NCBI GenBank assembly: GCA_003427395.1
Contig: BFEA01000032.1
Span: 88,215 to 111,420, forward strand
Source of the DNA: Chara braunii
Taxonomy: Eukaryota > Streptophyta > Charophyceae > Charales > Characeae
Direction: 5' to 3'
Length of the DNA: 23,206 bases
Both the position numbers and the translations under genes were made by a program. The stretch's first letter is position 1, and each line of letters opens with the position of its first letter. Shown in pieces: positions 1 to 9,183 of the stretch. The notes below the pieces were generated by a model that was not told the DNA's origin, did no database searches, and worked only from the letters and a program-made list of their open reading frames with translations.

Positions 1-70
<70 letters not shown>
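1..70. repeat. (CA)n microsatellite
   Basis: Uninterrupted CA dinucleotide run of about 35 units at the window edge; its true length may continue outside the window. Confidence 0.98.
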
Positions 71-72
<2 letters not shown>

Positions 73-1383
73 GTTGCAGACCTTCAAGCAAGTATCCATT
101 GTCTTTTCGCCATGGGACCTTCACAAGGAGGCTCCGAGGGTGTTTGCTGTGGGTGTGGTTCCCGCGAACTGCTGTTTTCAAGCACAACGGTAGCCACAGC
201 TGGGGTGAATACACTGAATAGGCAGTGTCGCTCTCAGTGTCATGGAAGGGTTTCAACTCTCAAGGCATGTGACCTAGTTGTGGGTAGTCATCTGGCGTGA
301 CGGGATGAGTGTGGGCGGGCTTGTGCTGCAGGTGAAGTTCCTGTGGGCTGAATTATTGGTACGAATTGGGGCTGACCTCAGTGCTACACAAACATTTTAT
401 GTTCCACGCAAGCGGTGGGTGCAGGCCATTGTACTCTGAAGTGAACTGAATGGCGTCTTCTTTTGCTGATGGTGAGCTGTTTATACTTTTGTGTGTCTTC
501 GCCAGAGTTATGCAGCATGACACAAGAGAGATCGGAGTATCCAGTGCACCCTCATCGTTGCGGTACAATAAAGATCATTTGCGTCTGTGAACCGTGTAGT
601 GGGGAGAGGGTGATTCCGGTCTTCGCTCCAGGCAAGAGGTCTTCAGACGTACGGTGATTATCGCTGACTATGTGACTGTTTGTGGATGTTCAAGTGCAGA
701 TTGGTCAATGAATCGTTTTTGACGCCGGTACCCAGTGGGCGAATCCGCACGTTTTTCCGCCTCTCCTCACCCGCGTAGTCTCAACGTTTTCCCCGCGCTC
801 AAGCCGGTGGCGATTGGTTGTGTTTAGGCAGGCGCTTCTCGTGGTGTGAATCATTTTTTTCAAGGGTGCACTTGTGGGTTTGTCCTTCTTACTGCAGCTG
901 TGTGTTAGCAGATGGATGTGTGCAAACTTCACACTCCACCACATGGACAAACCTGGACTCGAATTTTACCTTTTCGTTGTTGGGAGGATTAGGGTTTGAT
1001 GTTCACTGATTGTTCTACAACACAGACACATGCACACACCACAGTCCGCAGCCAAGCAGTGCACACACATTCCGGGACAGCGACACATGCCAAGCCTTGA
1101 ACGATCACTCAGGAAACTGGTTGCAGAAGATCAGATCAGTTGCTGGATGGTTCATACTGGAGGAAATTATACCCCCCCCCCACCCCCCCCAAACCTGAAT
1201 ATGGTAGCCAGGTGCCTTTCAAGATCCAACATAGCCGCTCTTTATCAGCAGGCTTTCTGGTAGACAAGTGCCAGGAAGCCAAAAATACACCACAACTTCC
1301 ACGAGTCCAGAACGTATTTCCCGATAGAAGCGCTTTGTCAGTAGGCTTCGTGATGGAGAAAACCAACATAGGTTTAGACGTAC
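71..1383. other. Non-coding stretch, no gene recognised
   Basis: Only short open frames without recognisable motifs on either strand. It contains a C-rich run at 1172-1190 (nine-to-ten Cs, one A, eight Cs). I see no RNA gene and no mobile-element protein here. Confidence 0.5.
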
Positions 1384-1531
1384 CCCACTGCAAAAAAAAA
1401 CACTAGAACACACTTCTCGAGCCATAAACACACTAGAACACACTTGTCCAGCCTAAGTATCCCACTGCAAAAACACACTGGAACACACTTCTCGAACCAT
1501 AAACACACTAGAACACACTTGTCCAGCCTAA
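1384..1531. repeat. Two-copy 77-bp tandem repeat with internal ~35-40-bp half units
   Basis: Copy A runs 1384-1460 and copy B 1461-1531; both start CCCACTGCAAAA and end GTCCAGCCTAA. Inside each copy the motif ACACTAGAACACACTT (one A-to-G change in copy B) occurs twice, followed alternately by CTCGA(G/A)CCAT and GTCCAGCCTAA, so the array is two levels of duplication. No coding potential. Confidence 0.85.
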
Positions 1532-2099
1532 ACTTGCACACCTAACATCGCAAAAACGTTTTAAGTCCGCTTTGATTGCTACCCTTGTGTCTAAGCATAT
1601 AGTCCCCAAGTGAAGAGCATGGTATATGCCCAAAACACTCACCAAGCCAGATAGGATCCAATCACAAAGCATGATTGACACAGAAAAGATGAATCCATCA
1701 CATATAGCTAAACCACCTTACTTCCCTCTGCAATGACCCAGAGAGCATCACTCCCAGATTTCTGCAGTTCCCGAGTATCGCTGTTTGTTGGCTTGATTTC
1801 CTGAGATTTCCTCCTTCTGAGTGTGATTGCTGTTTGTTTGGGTGTTTCCAAGTCTCCATGTGGTGATTGTGATCATGCCGTGAGCACACTGTGTTCTCGT
1901 GCTGTGTTGTCTGTGGCCCGGGAGGTAGGGGGGGTAGATCAGACACAGGTAAAACTACAGGGGGGCAGGACTGAAATTGGGCACCAGGTGGACTTCCAAA
2001 AGACCAGAGTAGTAGGCTTAGAAAGGTCCAGTAGCTTGCAAAAAAAAAAAAGAGTTCATGATGATCCAGGGCCGAAACTTGGTTAGGTTTCAGTTTAGT
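1532..2099. other. Non-coding stretch upstream of U6-like copy
   Basis: No gene recognised. A 12-nt A-run lies at 2040-2051. A 161-residue frame exists on the minus strand (1698-2183), but it overlaps the U6-like sequence and has no recognisable motif, so I treat it as chance. Confidence 0.45.
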
Positions 2100-2236
2100 G
2101 TCCTTTGAGAATCCGTTAAAAGGATTGGAATTTGGAACGATACAGAGAAGGAAGATTGGCCCCTGCGCTTCCAAGGATGACACGCATAAATCGAGAAATG
2201 GTCCAAATTATTAAAAAAAAAAAAGAAAAAAAAAAA
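2100..2236 (+). pseudogene. U6 snRNA retropseudogene with A-tail
   Basis: The segment 2100-2212 follows U6 spliceosomal RNA closely: GTCC start, TTTGGAACGATACAGAGAAG (containing the ACAGAGA box), GGCCCCTGCGC, then AAGGATGACACGCATAAATC and GAGAAATGGTCCAAAT. Canonical U6 reads ATTAGCATGG after ACAGAGAAG; here that is GAAGATTGG, so the AGC triad is lost, and TTCC is inserted after CTGCGC. The 3' end is not a T-run (Pol III terminator) but an A-rich tail, 2213-2236. No TATA box is visible about 30 bp upstream. The A-tail and missing triad fit a retroposed, non-functional copy. A variant snRNA is possible but less likely. Confidence 0.8.
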
Positions 2237-2478
2237 GGGTTCAGGTTAGAAGGTCCTGAGGTTGGATTGCAGACTTGCGCATATCATTGATTGAGTTTCA
2301 TATTATATTAACACACTATAAAATTGAAGACTTGCAGCAAGAAATTCAGTGAGATTCGGATTCCCTGGCCGTGCTAGATTTCGATTCCCTGGATGTGCTC
2401 TTATGCGTTAATCCATGGCAATCGGCACAGAAAAGCATGCACCCATTGCTCCAGAAAGCTGCGGCAGAGGTCCCAAAC
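2237..2478. other. Unassigned spacer
   Basis: No gene or RNA recognised. It contains a short internal near-duplication around 2354-2396 (GATTCGGATTCCCTGG versus GATTTCGATTCCCTGG). Confidence 0.4.
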
Positions 2479-2560
2479 GGGCCTACAAAACTCAGCTGAT
2501 ACGCCCACGAACTGTTGGCTTACAGACCTCAGTTCGAATCCCAATGGAACGAATGACATA
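2479..2560 (+). repeat. tRNA-like SINE head (copy 1)
   Basis: Begins GGGCCTA, has an A-box-like ACTCAGCTGAT (about 2490-2500), then GAACTGTTGGCTTACAGACC and a B box AGTTCGAATCC at 2531-2541. The spacing and the GAACTGTTG...TACAGAC core match the minus-strand copy at 3785-3850, so this looks like an internal Pol III promoter of a tRNA-derived SINE rather than a tRNA gene. The arms do not close into a clean acceptor stem. The 3' boundary is unclear. Confidence 0.5.
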
Positions 2561-3073
2561 AGAAGAAGTTAGACCAGAGATCAGATGTTATTACTTATCG
2601 ACAAGTTGCATTACGAAGTGGACGCCTTCTACAGTGACTCTGAAGTTCTGGCTGTGTCAATTTCATGTGAAACAGTTACAGAGAAATATGGGCCCATTAC
2701 ACCAGACAAAACACATGCATGAGTGAAGCGAGGTACAACCAAGTACAAGAATGGGAGAAACATAGTAGAAAAGTACACAAAACACATCCACATGAGTAGA
2801 AGAAGAAATATGGGCCCATACGCCAGTCAACAACTGCACCAATGACGAGGTGGAAATACTAATAGTAAAAATTAAAAAAAAGTAAATACCTACCTGGTCT
2901 GTGAACTTCTATACAAAACTGCAGGAGGAAAACGGCAACATAGGAACACAAGTCTTCGTGCCAGTTGTTTCTTCTTGTTTCTCTTTTATCTATACTCTTA
3001 CTAAAGACTGCAGCGGGTCTCGCGTGACGCCCCCCTGAGGCCCGACTTACAGCCTTGGGAAAACGCTAAGACA
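2561..3073. other. Unassigned spacer with a short direct repeat
   Basis: GAAATATGGGCCCAT occurs at 2683-2697 and again at 2805-2819, 122 bp apart; each copy contains the 10-bp palindrome ATGGGCCCAT. No gene recognised. Confidence 0.45.
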
Positions 3074-3104
3074 GGGGGCAGGGGGGGGGGGGAGAGGGGG
3101 GGGG
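3074..3104 (+). other. G-rich run, G-quadruplex capable
   Basis: Runs of 5, 12 and 9 Gs separated by one to three bases (GGGGGCA, G12, AGA, G9). The run can supply four or more G-triplets, so a quadruplex is possible on the plus strand. This is also a place where base calls are unreliable. Confidence 0.6.
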
Positions 3105-3215
3105 TGCGCAGCAGAAACTGCTACTCGTGTGGCTGGCTGCTACCCATGTTCGAATGCAAGCACATAGCAAGGTAGGCGCGGTGTTGGAAGTAGTCGTTTG
3201 AAGCCTCACCCGCTA

Positions 3216-3638
3216 GTCTCCACATGCACAAAAGACAAAAAAAAGTTTGGCGATCTATCTTTCCATGTTCTAAGGGAGTATTCATTTTTTTCAGAAGTCC
3301 CAATGGTTTCGCGTCGTTTTCTTCGTAATCAGTAGGGCCAGGGTCTAATCGTTTCCCGTCTTTTCTCTCTTTTTTTGTCGTTCTCTTTGCAAGTGGCAGG
3401 GCCAGGGCCTTCGCTCCACGACCCTCCACAGGCACAAAAGACAAAAAAACAGTTTGGCGATGTACCTTTCCATGTTCTAGAGGAGGATTCGTTAGGGGGC
3501 CCAGGACCTTTGCTGCACGACTCTCCACATGCAGAAAAGACAAAAAAGAAGTTGGCGGTGTATCTTTCCATGTTCACCATGTTTAGCATGAGAATGAATC
3601 CTCCTCCCCCTGTGGAACATGGAAAGATACACCGCCAA
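3216..3638. repeat. Three direct copies and one inverted copy of a ~55-bp repeat
   Basis: Direct copies at about 3216-3270, 3422-3477 and 3521-3575 share CTCCACA, (A)AAAAGACAAAAAA and TCTTTCCATGTTC (the middle copy has ACCTTTCC). The end of the third copy (3552-3575) has an exact reverse complement at 3615-3638, giving a 24-bp perfect inverted repeat around a 39-bp spacer. The frames over these copies translate to similar Pro/Lys-rich strings only because the DNA is repeated; I do not call a gene. Confidence 0.8.
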
Positions 3639-3850
3639 TTTTTTTTATTTATTTATTTTTCTCTCTGACGGCCTGGGGATGTGATCATCATGGCAACGGC
3701 CTTTAGATACCATCATTGAACTGACTGGCCCCAGGCAATTCAGAATGATCTTATTCTTTTCATCTGAAGGTATCTGGAGTCTGGACTGGATGCGAACTTG
3801 AGTCTGTATTTCAACAGTTCAGCGGTGTACCAACTGAGATAGGCCCGTTG
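3639..3850 (-). repeat. tRNA-derived SINE (copy 2) with A/T-rich tail
   Basis: Read on the minus strand, it starts GGGCCTATCTCAGTTGGTAC near 3845, with A box ATCTCAGTTGGT (3829-3840) and B box AGTTCGCATCC (3788-3798). The body continues about 130 bp to an A-rich tail (AAAAATAAATAAATAAAAAA) that abuts the inverted repeat ending at 3638. A partial extra copy of the A-box part, GGTGTACCAACTGAG, lies at about 3904-3918. I could not identify target-site duplications. Confidence 0.6.
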
Positions 3851-4028
3851 GTGAATTGTGGTATTTTGCTCATCTGCTTCCAGTGGAGTGGGAACGGTTC
3901 AAGGGTGTACCAACTGAGGGCGTACTTACACTACCACTATCTTAAATGTACCCGACCGCATTTACGGCCGGAATTATATGCATCTGGCCGCAGTTCCATC
4001 CAGAAATAAGTTAAAAACTTTTTAAAGA
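3851..4028. other. Spacer with partial SINE fragment
   Basis: Contains the partial A-box repeat near 3904-3918 and no other recognisable feature. Confidence 0.4.
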
Positions 4029-4086
4029 CTGGAGCATTTCTCGATTTATGTGGGTCATCCTCGCACAGGGGACATGCTAATCTTCA
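4029..4086 (-). pseudogene. 5'-truncated U6 snRNA fragment
   Basis: On the minus strand it reads GAAGATTAGCATG, TCCCCTGTGCGAGGATGAC, CACATAAATCGAGAAATG and CTCCAG, i.e. the 3' half of U6 including the AGC triad, with several substitutions. The U6 5' stem-loop and ACAGAGA box are missing; unrelated sequence joins at GAAGATTAG. It is not a complete snRNA gene. Confidence 0.75.
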
Positions 4087-6241
4087 CGTTGAGAACTGCC
4101 TGGTGCGTTCGGGTTTTGCTTAGCGTTGATTTTTTTTCATTTTTCTTTAATTTTCTTTTTGCCGGGGTTGGGGGGGGGGGTTGACTCTCTGGGTTCACTA
4201 TACCAGCGGCCCTGTGACATGGCCCTCCTTCGCGTTTCATCTCATCCCCACCTCAGGCCTGCGGCGGGTCCGACTTGTTTCACTAATGAAGCGCTCGTCT
4301 ATATAAGTTTTTCTAACTCACTCCTTGCAGTTGTCGATAGTGGAATTCGTGACAATTTGGAAAAACTGCTTCGCAAAAAAAGCCGCTTTCATCATCAAGC
4401 CTTGTGTAAAAGAATGGGTTTGAGACTTTGAGTCGATGTGTGACAATATGGGGTAATGGCTTTGAGCTTCTTTTCCAGGTGTCGGCTGTATGCATCGTGT
4501 TTGCCTGCAATTTTCTACCTGATCACTTCTGAGTACTTGAACCTGAACTTAGGATATCATGTATTTCAGGCCATCTCAGGAGTTGGCCTCAAATCTCGTA
4601 TAAGTTGTTACTATTATTAGGCAATACAGCTCAGACAAGAACTTTCTGCACTAGTTCTTCTCGCATCTGCAGTCAGAGTCATATAAGTCATCAGTCCAAT
4701 GGTGAGTAAGCCCTTAGAGAACCCGTGAGGTAGTACAACAATAAAACTGTCGTTCCAACACATCAGATCTCTCAACTCAAAATGTCCTTGAAAGTTTGTG
4801 CAGTTGCTTCTGGAAACATTGGCATGATTGAACACCCAAAGGATGTTTCTGCCAATGGTCATCGAAATATATACGAGCATCGAAGCCCTCCCCAACGCTG
4901 CAAAGGCCCTTCCATGCCCGCCCAAAGTGAAGGCGGGCCTGTATTTTCCTGTCGTCCTATTTTTGTCAAGTTCAAGGGCAACGCGGCCCCGAGGTGGGTG
5001 CCACACGAGAAGGCTCCAGAAAGGCCCCGGGTTGCTTGTTGCAATTCAGCGTCTTCGACTACCCAGCAGTGAGCCTGACAGGAGAAGATGGTGCGCAGCC
5101 TCAGATGCTGGGTCCCAGGACCCTTACAGTTGAGCTCCAGGCAAATTCTGGGAGGGTGCTGGGGCACAGCTATTTTGGGACAGTGCACATGCAGTGCAGC
5201 CAGGCCCTCGCCAGCCAACCTGCTTCCATAATGGAAAGAGGCCCCCTCAGCCAGACACATGGTGGCTTGCCACTTCGTGCGGCAGTGCTGCTGGAGCACA
5301 GGCCGAGGCATTGGCTGGAAGGGTGGAGATGGGTGCAGGGTGGATAAGTAATGGGGGAAGCTTAGTGTGGAAGCCATAGCCGGGCTGCTCACACAGGAAG
5401 TCGGTGAGGTACAGCGGGGTCCTTGGGCAGAGGTGAAGTGCCTGTGGGGGACAAGACAAAGGCATGGGCATATGGGGTGGACATACCTGGTGTGGGAGGT
5501 GTACCGCATGGGCAGGGTCTTCATGTACATCGGACTGCTGCTGAAGAGAACTTGGTTGCGTCATTAGTTGATAGGCTAGTCTAGGTGCTGTCTGATAGTA
5601 GTCCGGGCGCAGAGCACCATATAGGAGAGCGAAATTGGAAACATTAATGCTGGAGACGAGATGGAGGCTCACATTGCCAATTGAGTTCATTGCTTTGCTC
5701 TTATTTGATGCATATATCTTGGTGCATGCTGCCTTTTGTTCATGCACACAACCTTCTGGTTTTCAATGGGATGATGCAGTCTGGTTTCTGTCATTCGCAC
5801 TGCTCATCATCCTCGCATATAGACCATCTATGCGAAATAGAGACGATCCATGCCGCTATTCCTGAGTCGCAGACGCTGAAAATATTAAAATAATGATCCT
5901 GAAATTGGCAGCGCAGTGCACACCTAATACCAAGTTTTGGGTAGACAAAGACTAAAAATATGTAAATTCGAACACCGATGGGGTTTAGGAGCCCCCGGGG
6001 ATAAGCTCACGCCCCCTTTGTTCACAGTAAAAGGGCCTTTACCCGATATAGGCCTCAGGCCTTGTAAAGGTAAAGCAGCACGGGCCTTGTAAAAGTAAAA
6101 CATTGTGAAAAGGTATCTCGCCAGGGCTCAGAAACGTGAAGGCAGGTCAAAGGTCAAGTTCTCTATCATCAGGCACATCTAGATCTAAGGCAAAGGGCAT
6201 TGTCAAAAGACTTACCTGTTCACCAGGAGATGTGTATGTCA
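4087..6241. other. Long non-coding stretch, no gene recognised
   Basis: Several overlapping frames exist on both strands between 4617 and 5747, the longest 223 codons on the minus strand (4859-5530). They overlap each other in conflicting frames, are rich in Pro, Ser and His, and show no domain I know. A poly-G patch lies near 4169-4179. Degenerate repeats with GGCCTTGTAAA(A/G)GTAAA occur around 6058-6101. The left end of the LTR of element 1 may lie in the last few hundred bases here, but I cannot place it. Confidence 0.4.
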
Positions 6242-6357
6242 TGTCTGTTCGGGTAAGAGTGTGTCTGTACGTGCAGGCAGTGTACCTGTTCGTGCAAAGG
6301 AAAGTGTCTGTTCAAGCAGTAAATGTGTCTGTTCGTTGAGAGTTGTGCCTGTCCGAA
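6242..6357 (+). repeat. Six degenerate ~21-bp repeats (TGTCTGTTCG core)
   Basis: Core copies start at 6242, 6262, 6283, 6305, 6326 and 6346, with spacings of 20, 21, 22, 21 and 20 bp. The consensus is TGTCTGTTCG; variants are TGTCTGTACG, TACCTGTTCG, TGTCTGTTCA and TGCCTGTCCG. They lie about 200-320 bp upstream of the TATA box, a plausible U3 enhancer position. Confidence 0.8.
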
Positions 6358-6558
6358 GGTAAAGTCAATAGGCACAGTCCCAGTTCTGGTCTAAGTCAAG
6401 GGGTCAGTCCAGATCCAGACTTTCAAGTCCAAATACAGGCCGAGAGGCCTCAGCAGCAGTTGAACTTCATTGGGACTCTACTGGGACACATGCAATGCAG
6501 GGTCTGGGACAAAAGGCCGAGTTAAGCCAATGCAGACCCAGCGAGGAGTGGCCAGCAC

Positions 6559-6565
6559 TATAAAG
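6559..6565 (+). promoter_or_regulatory. Putative LTR TATA box
   Basis: TATAAAG preceded by GCAC and followed by GGAGCTGCC. About 640 bp before the end of the LTR-like region, with the repeat array upstream. The expected transcript start would be near 6588-6592. Confidence 0.55.
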
Positions 6566-7203
6566 GGAGCTGCCTACCTCATTCCTCGCCAGATCTCCAC
6601 TGGCTTTCATTGCGTGGAAGTGCTGGTGCACTTATGCGTTGAGTCAGGAGGAGCAGCGCTGGAGGATGAAGATGCGCTGAGTGAGGGAAGAAGCTTGAAT
6701 GCTGGGAGTAATGCAGCCATAGCTGCCCAGCAGTTAACATTAGTATTAGCGAGTTAGTGTTAGTCAACTAGGAGTAGTATTCAGAGTAGATCCTCATGAG
6801 AGAAGCGTGTGTATGCATCATAGGAAGAAGGGNCCGAGNCAGAAAGTGTTCATTCAAGGTTGGGCTATGGATGATACTTACCTGAGTTGCATGTGAACTG
6901 CAGAGGTGGCNCTGATGAGTGGTGGCCACATTGATGACGTAGAGATAGTCTGCAGATGTAACGCTGGTGCACTGGAAGTCATATTGATGAGTTGACGAGA
7001 GAGTTGTGTTGCGCTGATGAGCGCTGGACTCAGGGGAACTTGGAAACACTTTGTAATCATATTTTTGATAATATAAGCTTTGAAACTCGGTTCTCTTCTC
7101 ATCTACCTTTGTCTATTGTGTGAGACTACTTATCATTGTGTGCGAGTATGATGCATGTCATGTACACACTTGCGTGAGATGGTCCCCAGGACCCATGCAA
7201 TTT

Positions 7204-7216
7204 TGGTATCGGAGCA
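7204..7216 (+). other. Primer binding site, initiator-Met tRNA type
   Basis: TGGTATCGGAGCA matches the usual plant retrotransposon PBS TGGTATCAGAGCC at 11 of 13 positions. It follows the LTR-like end CA by four bases, the expected spacing. Confidence 0.65.
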
Positions 7217-8156
7217 GATGCTCGCTACTCTCATAGCGCTGGTCTGATCAAGGCCGGCGAGAAGAAGTGGTGATGGAGGATTAGCGAAGGAGGGAGGAGG
7301 AGAAGAAGAGAGTTTGATAGTGGGGGAAGCAGACCGAAGAAGAAGCGGCAAAGTCTACTTACCTGGAGCGTGCGGAGCGTCGTGGAGCATCATCGGCGGC
7401 ATCTTTAAGAAGAGAGAAGCACCTCCTTTCCCTGAACCTGCATGCATGTGTGTGTCCCCTACCTTCTCTCTCTCTGACCCTCTGAAGGTGACTGCTGCTG
7501 ATCTGGTCAGGAGTCGAAGTCTGGATCTGGGTTGTCATAGATGTCAGGTCTGAGCCGTCAGAGTCTGATGACCCAAGTGTGATGTGTCAGGAACTGGTCA
7601 CACTAGAGTAGGTGGTCCAGTGTTCTGCAAATAGGAGTAGGTCTCTCTCCTATCCCTCTTGATAGGCAGGCTGGGTAGCGTCATCAAGAACCAAGAATCG
7701 ATGTGGGAAGTGGCTATGTGCCACGTCAGATAGCAGGTACCAGGCAGTATAAGGATGATATTGAGCATCTACAGGGCCTGTTAAGCCCGAAAGAAAGAAA
7801 CATTGGAACGAAGCATTCCTGCCTGGTTGGATAAGTGAACCATCTGAATCTGCGCTGTACTCCATGCCTGCATCAGACACCCAGCAAGTTAGTAAAAGAA
7901 AGAAAAAAAAAAAAGTATATATCAAGAGAGGCAAACACATTGCCAAAAGTTGATCCAGGGAGCCAGACAGCATAGCACAGAAATAAAAGAGAGTATATAT
8001 ACTTGTTTGATCTACGCAGCACCTTCTACAGTCCACCGAAGCAAAAAAAAAAAAAAAAAAAAAAAACGGAAAACCCCATTGCCACATATTCTAAGTAAGT
8101 TGAGTGGGATAGTACCTTGGTGACCCAGCGGAGGGTTTCCTGTGCCGGTAGTCATC
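7217..8156 (+). other. Untranslated leader of element 1
   Basis: About 940 bp between the primer binding site and the gag start. It contains purine-rich stretches (7270-7350), an A-rich run near 7899-7914 and a 24-nt A-run at about 8043-8066. No reading frame with recognisable motifs. The last 60 bp share GAGTGGGA(T/C)AGT with the leader of element 2 (15576-15590). Confidence 0.55.
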
Positions 8157-9183
8157 ATGGATGGCTATCCCATCCAGGGCCTGTTGGCCCTTTCTGTCTT
8201 GTTGGGGCCGCTGTTCCGGCTTATGTTCCCACTGGGGTTCGGGCGTGTGTGCANNTCCCGCATGNTGATGCGGTCTGGAACAGTGAAGCCTGGCCCTACA
8301 CCTGCGGAGCAGGCAGAGATAGATCGTAAGTTGGCTGAGAAGAAAAAGGAGAGAGAAGCCAAGAAAAAACAGAAAGAAGAAGAAGCAAGAAAGAAAATGA
8401 AAGAGAAGATGGAGAAAGAACTGGAAGAAGAATTGAAGAGCATAGAAGAAGAAGAAGAGACAGAACAGGAGGAAGGACAGACATTGCAAAGACGTCGTCC
8501 GATCGACATTCCGGAGAGTAGTACAACACAGAAACTTCCCGTTGAGCCCTTGAATTGGGCTAATCAATACTACTACTCCAGCGAATTACTGAAAGAGTCG
8601 GAAGAGAACGTGATGTGTTCCTTGCCAAGCTGGCCACGGTGACAGATACCATTGAGCGAAACCTGATGATGGAAGAAAAAAGGGCTGAGTTGCACAGTAA
8701 ATTGCTAGCAACTAGAAGACAAGAAATTGATGAAAAGAAAAGACTGCAGGCAGAAGGGGAAAGATTGCAAAAGGCCCTAGAAGCCCAAAAGGAAGACCCT
8801 CTGCAACTGAAGCTCAGCTAGCTTTACTCAGAGAAGCAGTGCTTAACACGAGACAAGATATGAACCTAATGCGTCAGACCCTACAAAGAGTTGAAACGCA
8901 TCGGGTTGAATTCGAAACCGTCTGGAATAACTTCTTAGAGAAGTCTGCTAAGGATGTGGACCATCATGTTCAAACATATATTCAGGTTCTAGATGACCAC
9001 GTCAGTAAGACATTCACTCCCGAAGTTATAGAGAAAATCATGAAAGGAGTGGGAGGTGGCGGAGACGATGGTGATGACGACGGTGATGGTGACAAGAAAG
9101 GAAAGAAGAAGATTGGGGATCCAAAGGACAAACCTTCTCAGGAAGCCGGGCAGATTAATAAAATAAAGCTCAAACTGCCATAG
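8157..9183 (+). pseudogene. gag: Element 1 Gag, N-terminal hydrophobic and coiled-coil region
   Basis: I choose the ATG at 8157 (MDGYPIQG) because the same start context occurs in element 2. Residues about 9-28 are a hydrophobic stretch ending RLMFPLGF, which could be a membrane anchor or signal anchor. A long Lys/Glu-rich segment (about 8300-8480) and a second one (about 8640-8810) look like coiled coil. The reading frame jumps from 3 to 2 near 8600-8612 and from 2 to 1 near 8803-8810, so two indels break it. A Gly/Asp-rich then Lys-rich linker follows (about 9046-9110). The frame ends at a TAG (9181-9183) that lies inside the capsid-like region and aligns with Asp in element 2. Ns occur at 8254, 8255 and 8265. 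The N-terminal extension is unusual for Ty3 Gag; the Gag assignment rests on position. Confidence 0.75.

Larger units (their letters stand above)
6242..7199 (+). repeat. Putative 5' LTR of element 1 (right part)
   Basis: It ends in CA at 7198-7199, four bases before a primer binding site. It contains a TATA box at 6559 and a phased repeat array upstream of it, as a U3 region would. No matching copy is seen after pol. The left end, which should begin TG, is not identified. Confidence 0.5.

Noticed and set aside
2479-2560. A functional tRNA gene
   Set aside because: A- and B-box-like motifs are present, but there is no closed acceptor stem and no clean cloverleaf, and related copies carry SINE bodies and A-tails.
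3121-3589. Minus-strand proteins with repeated motifs (140 and 86 codons)
   Set aside because: The protein repeats only reflect the repeated DNA units, and similar strings appear in two different frames.
4617-5747. Overlapping frames of 223, 166, 129 and 117 codons as a host gene
   Set aside because: They lie on both strands in conflicting frames, lack any recognisable domain, and are Pro/Ser/His-rich like translated non-coding DNA. No splice structure could be supported.
8091-8567. Minus-strand frames rich in Phe, Leu and Ser (158 and 114 codons)
   Set aside because: These are the complement of the Lys/Glu-rich gag coiled coil. The same applies to the 210-codon minus-strand frame at 15747-16379.
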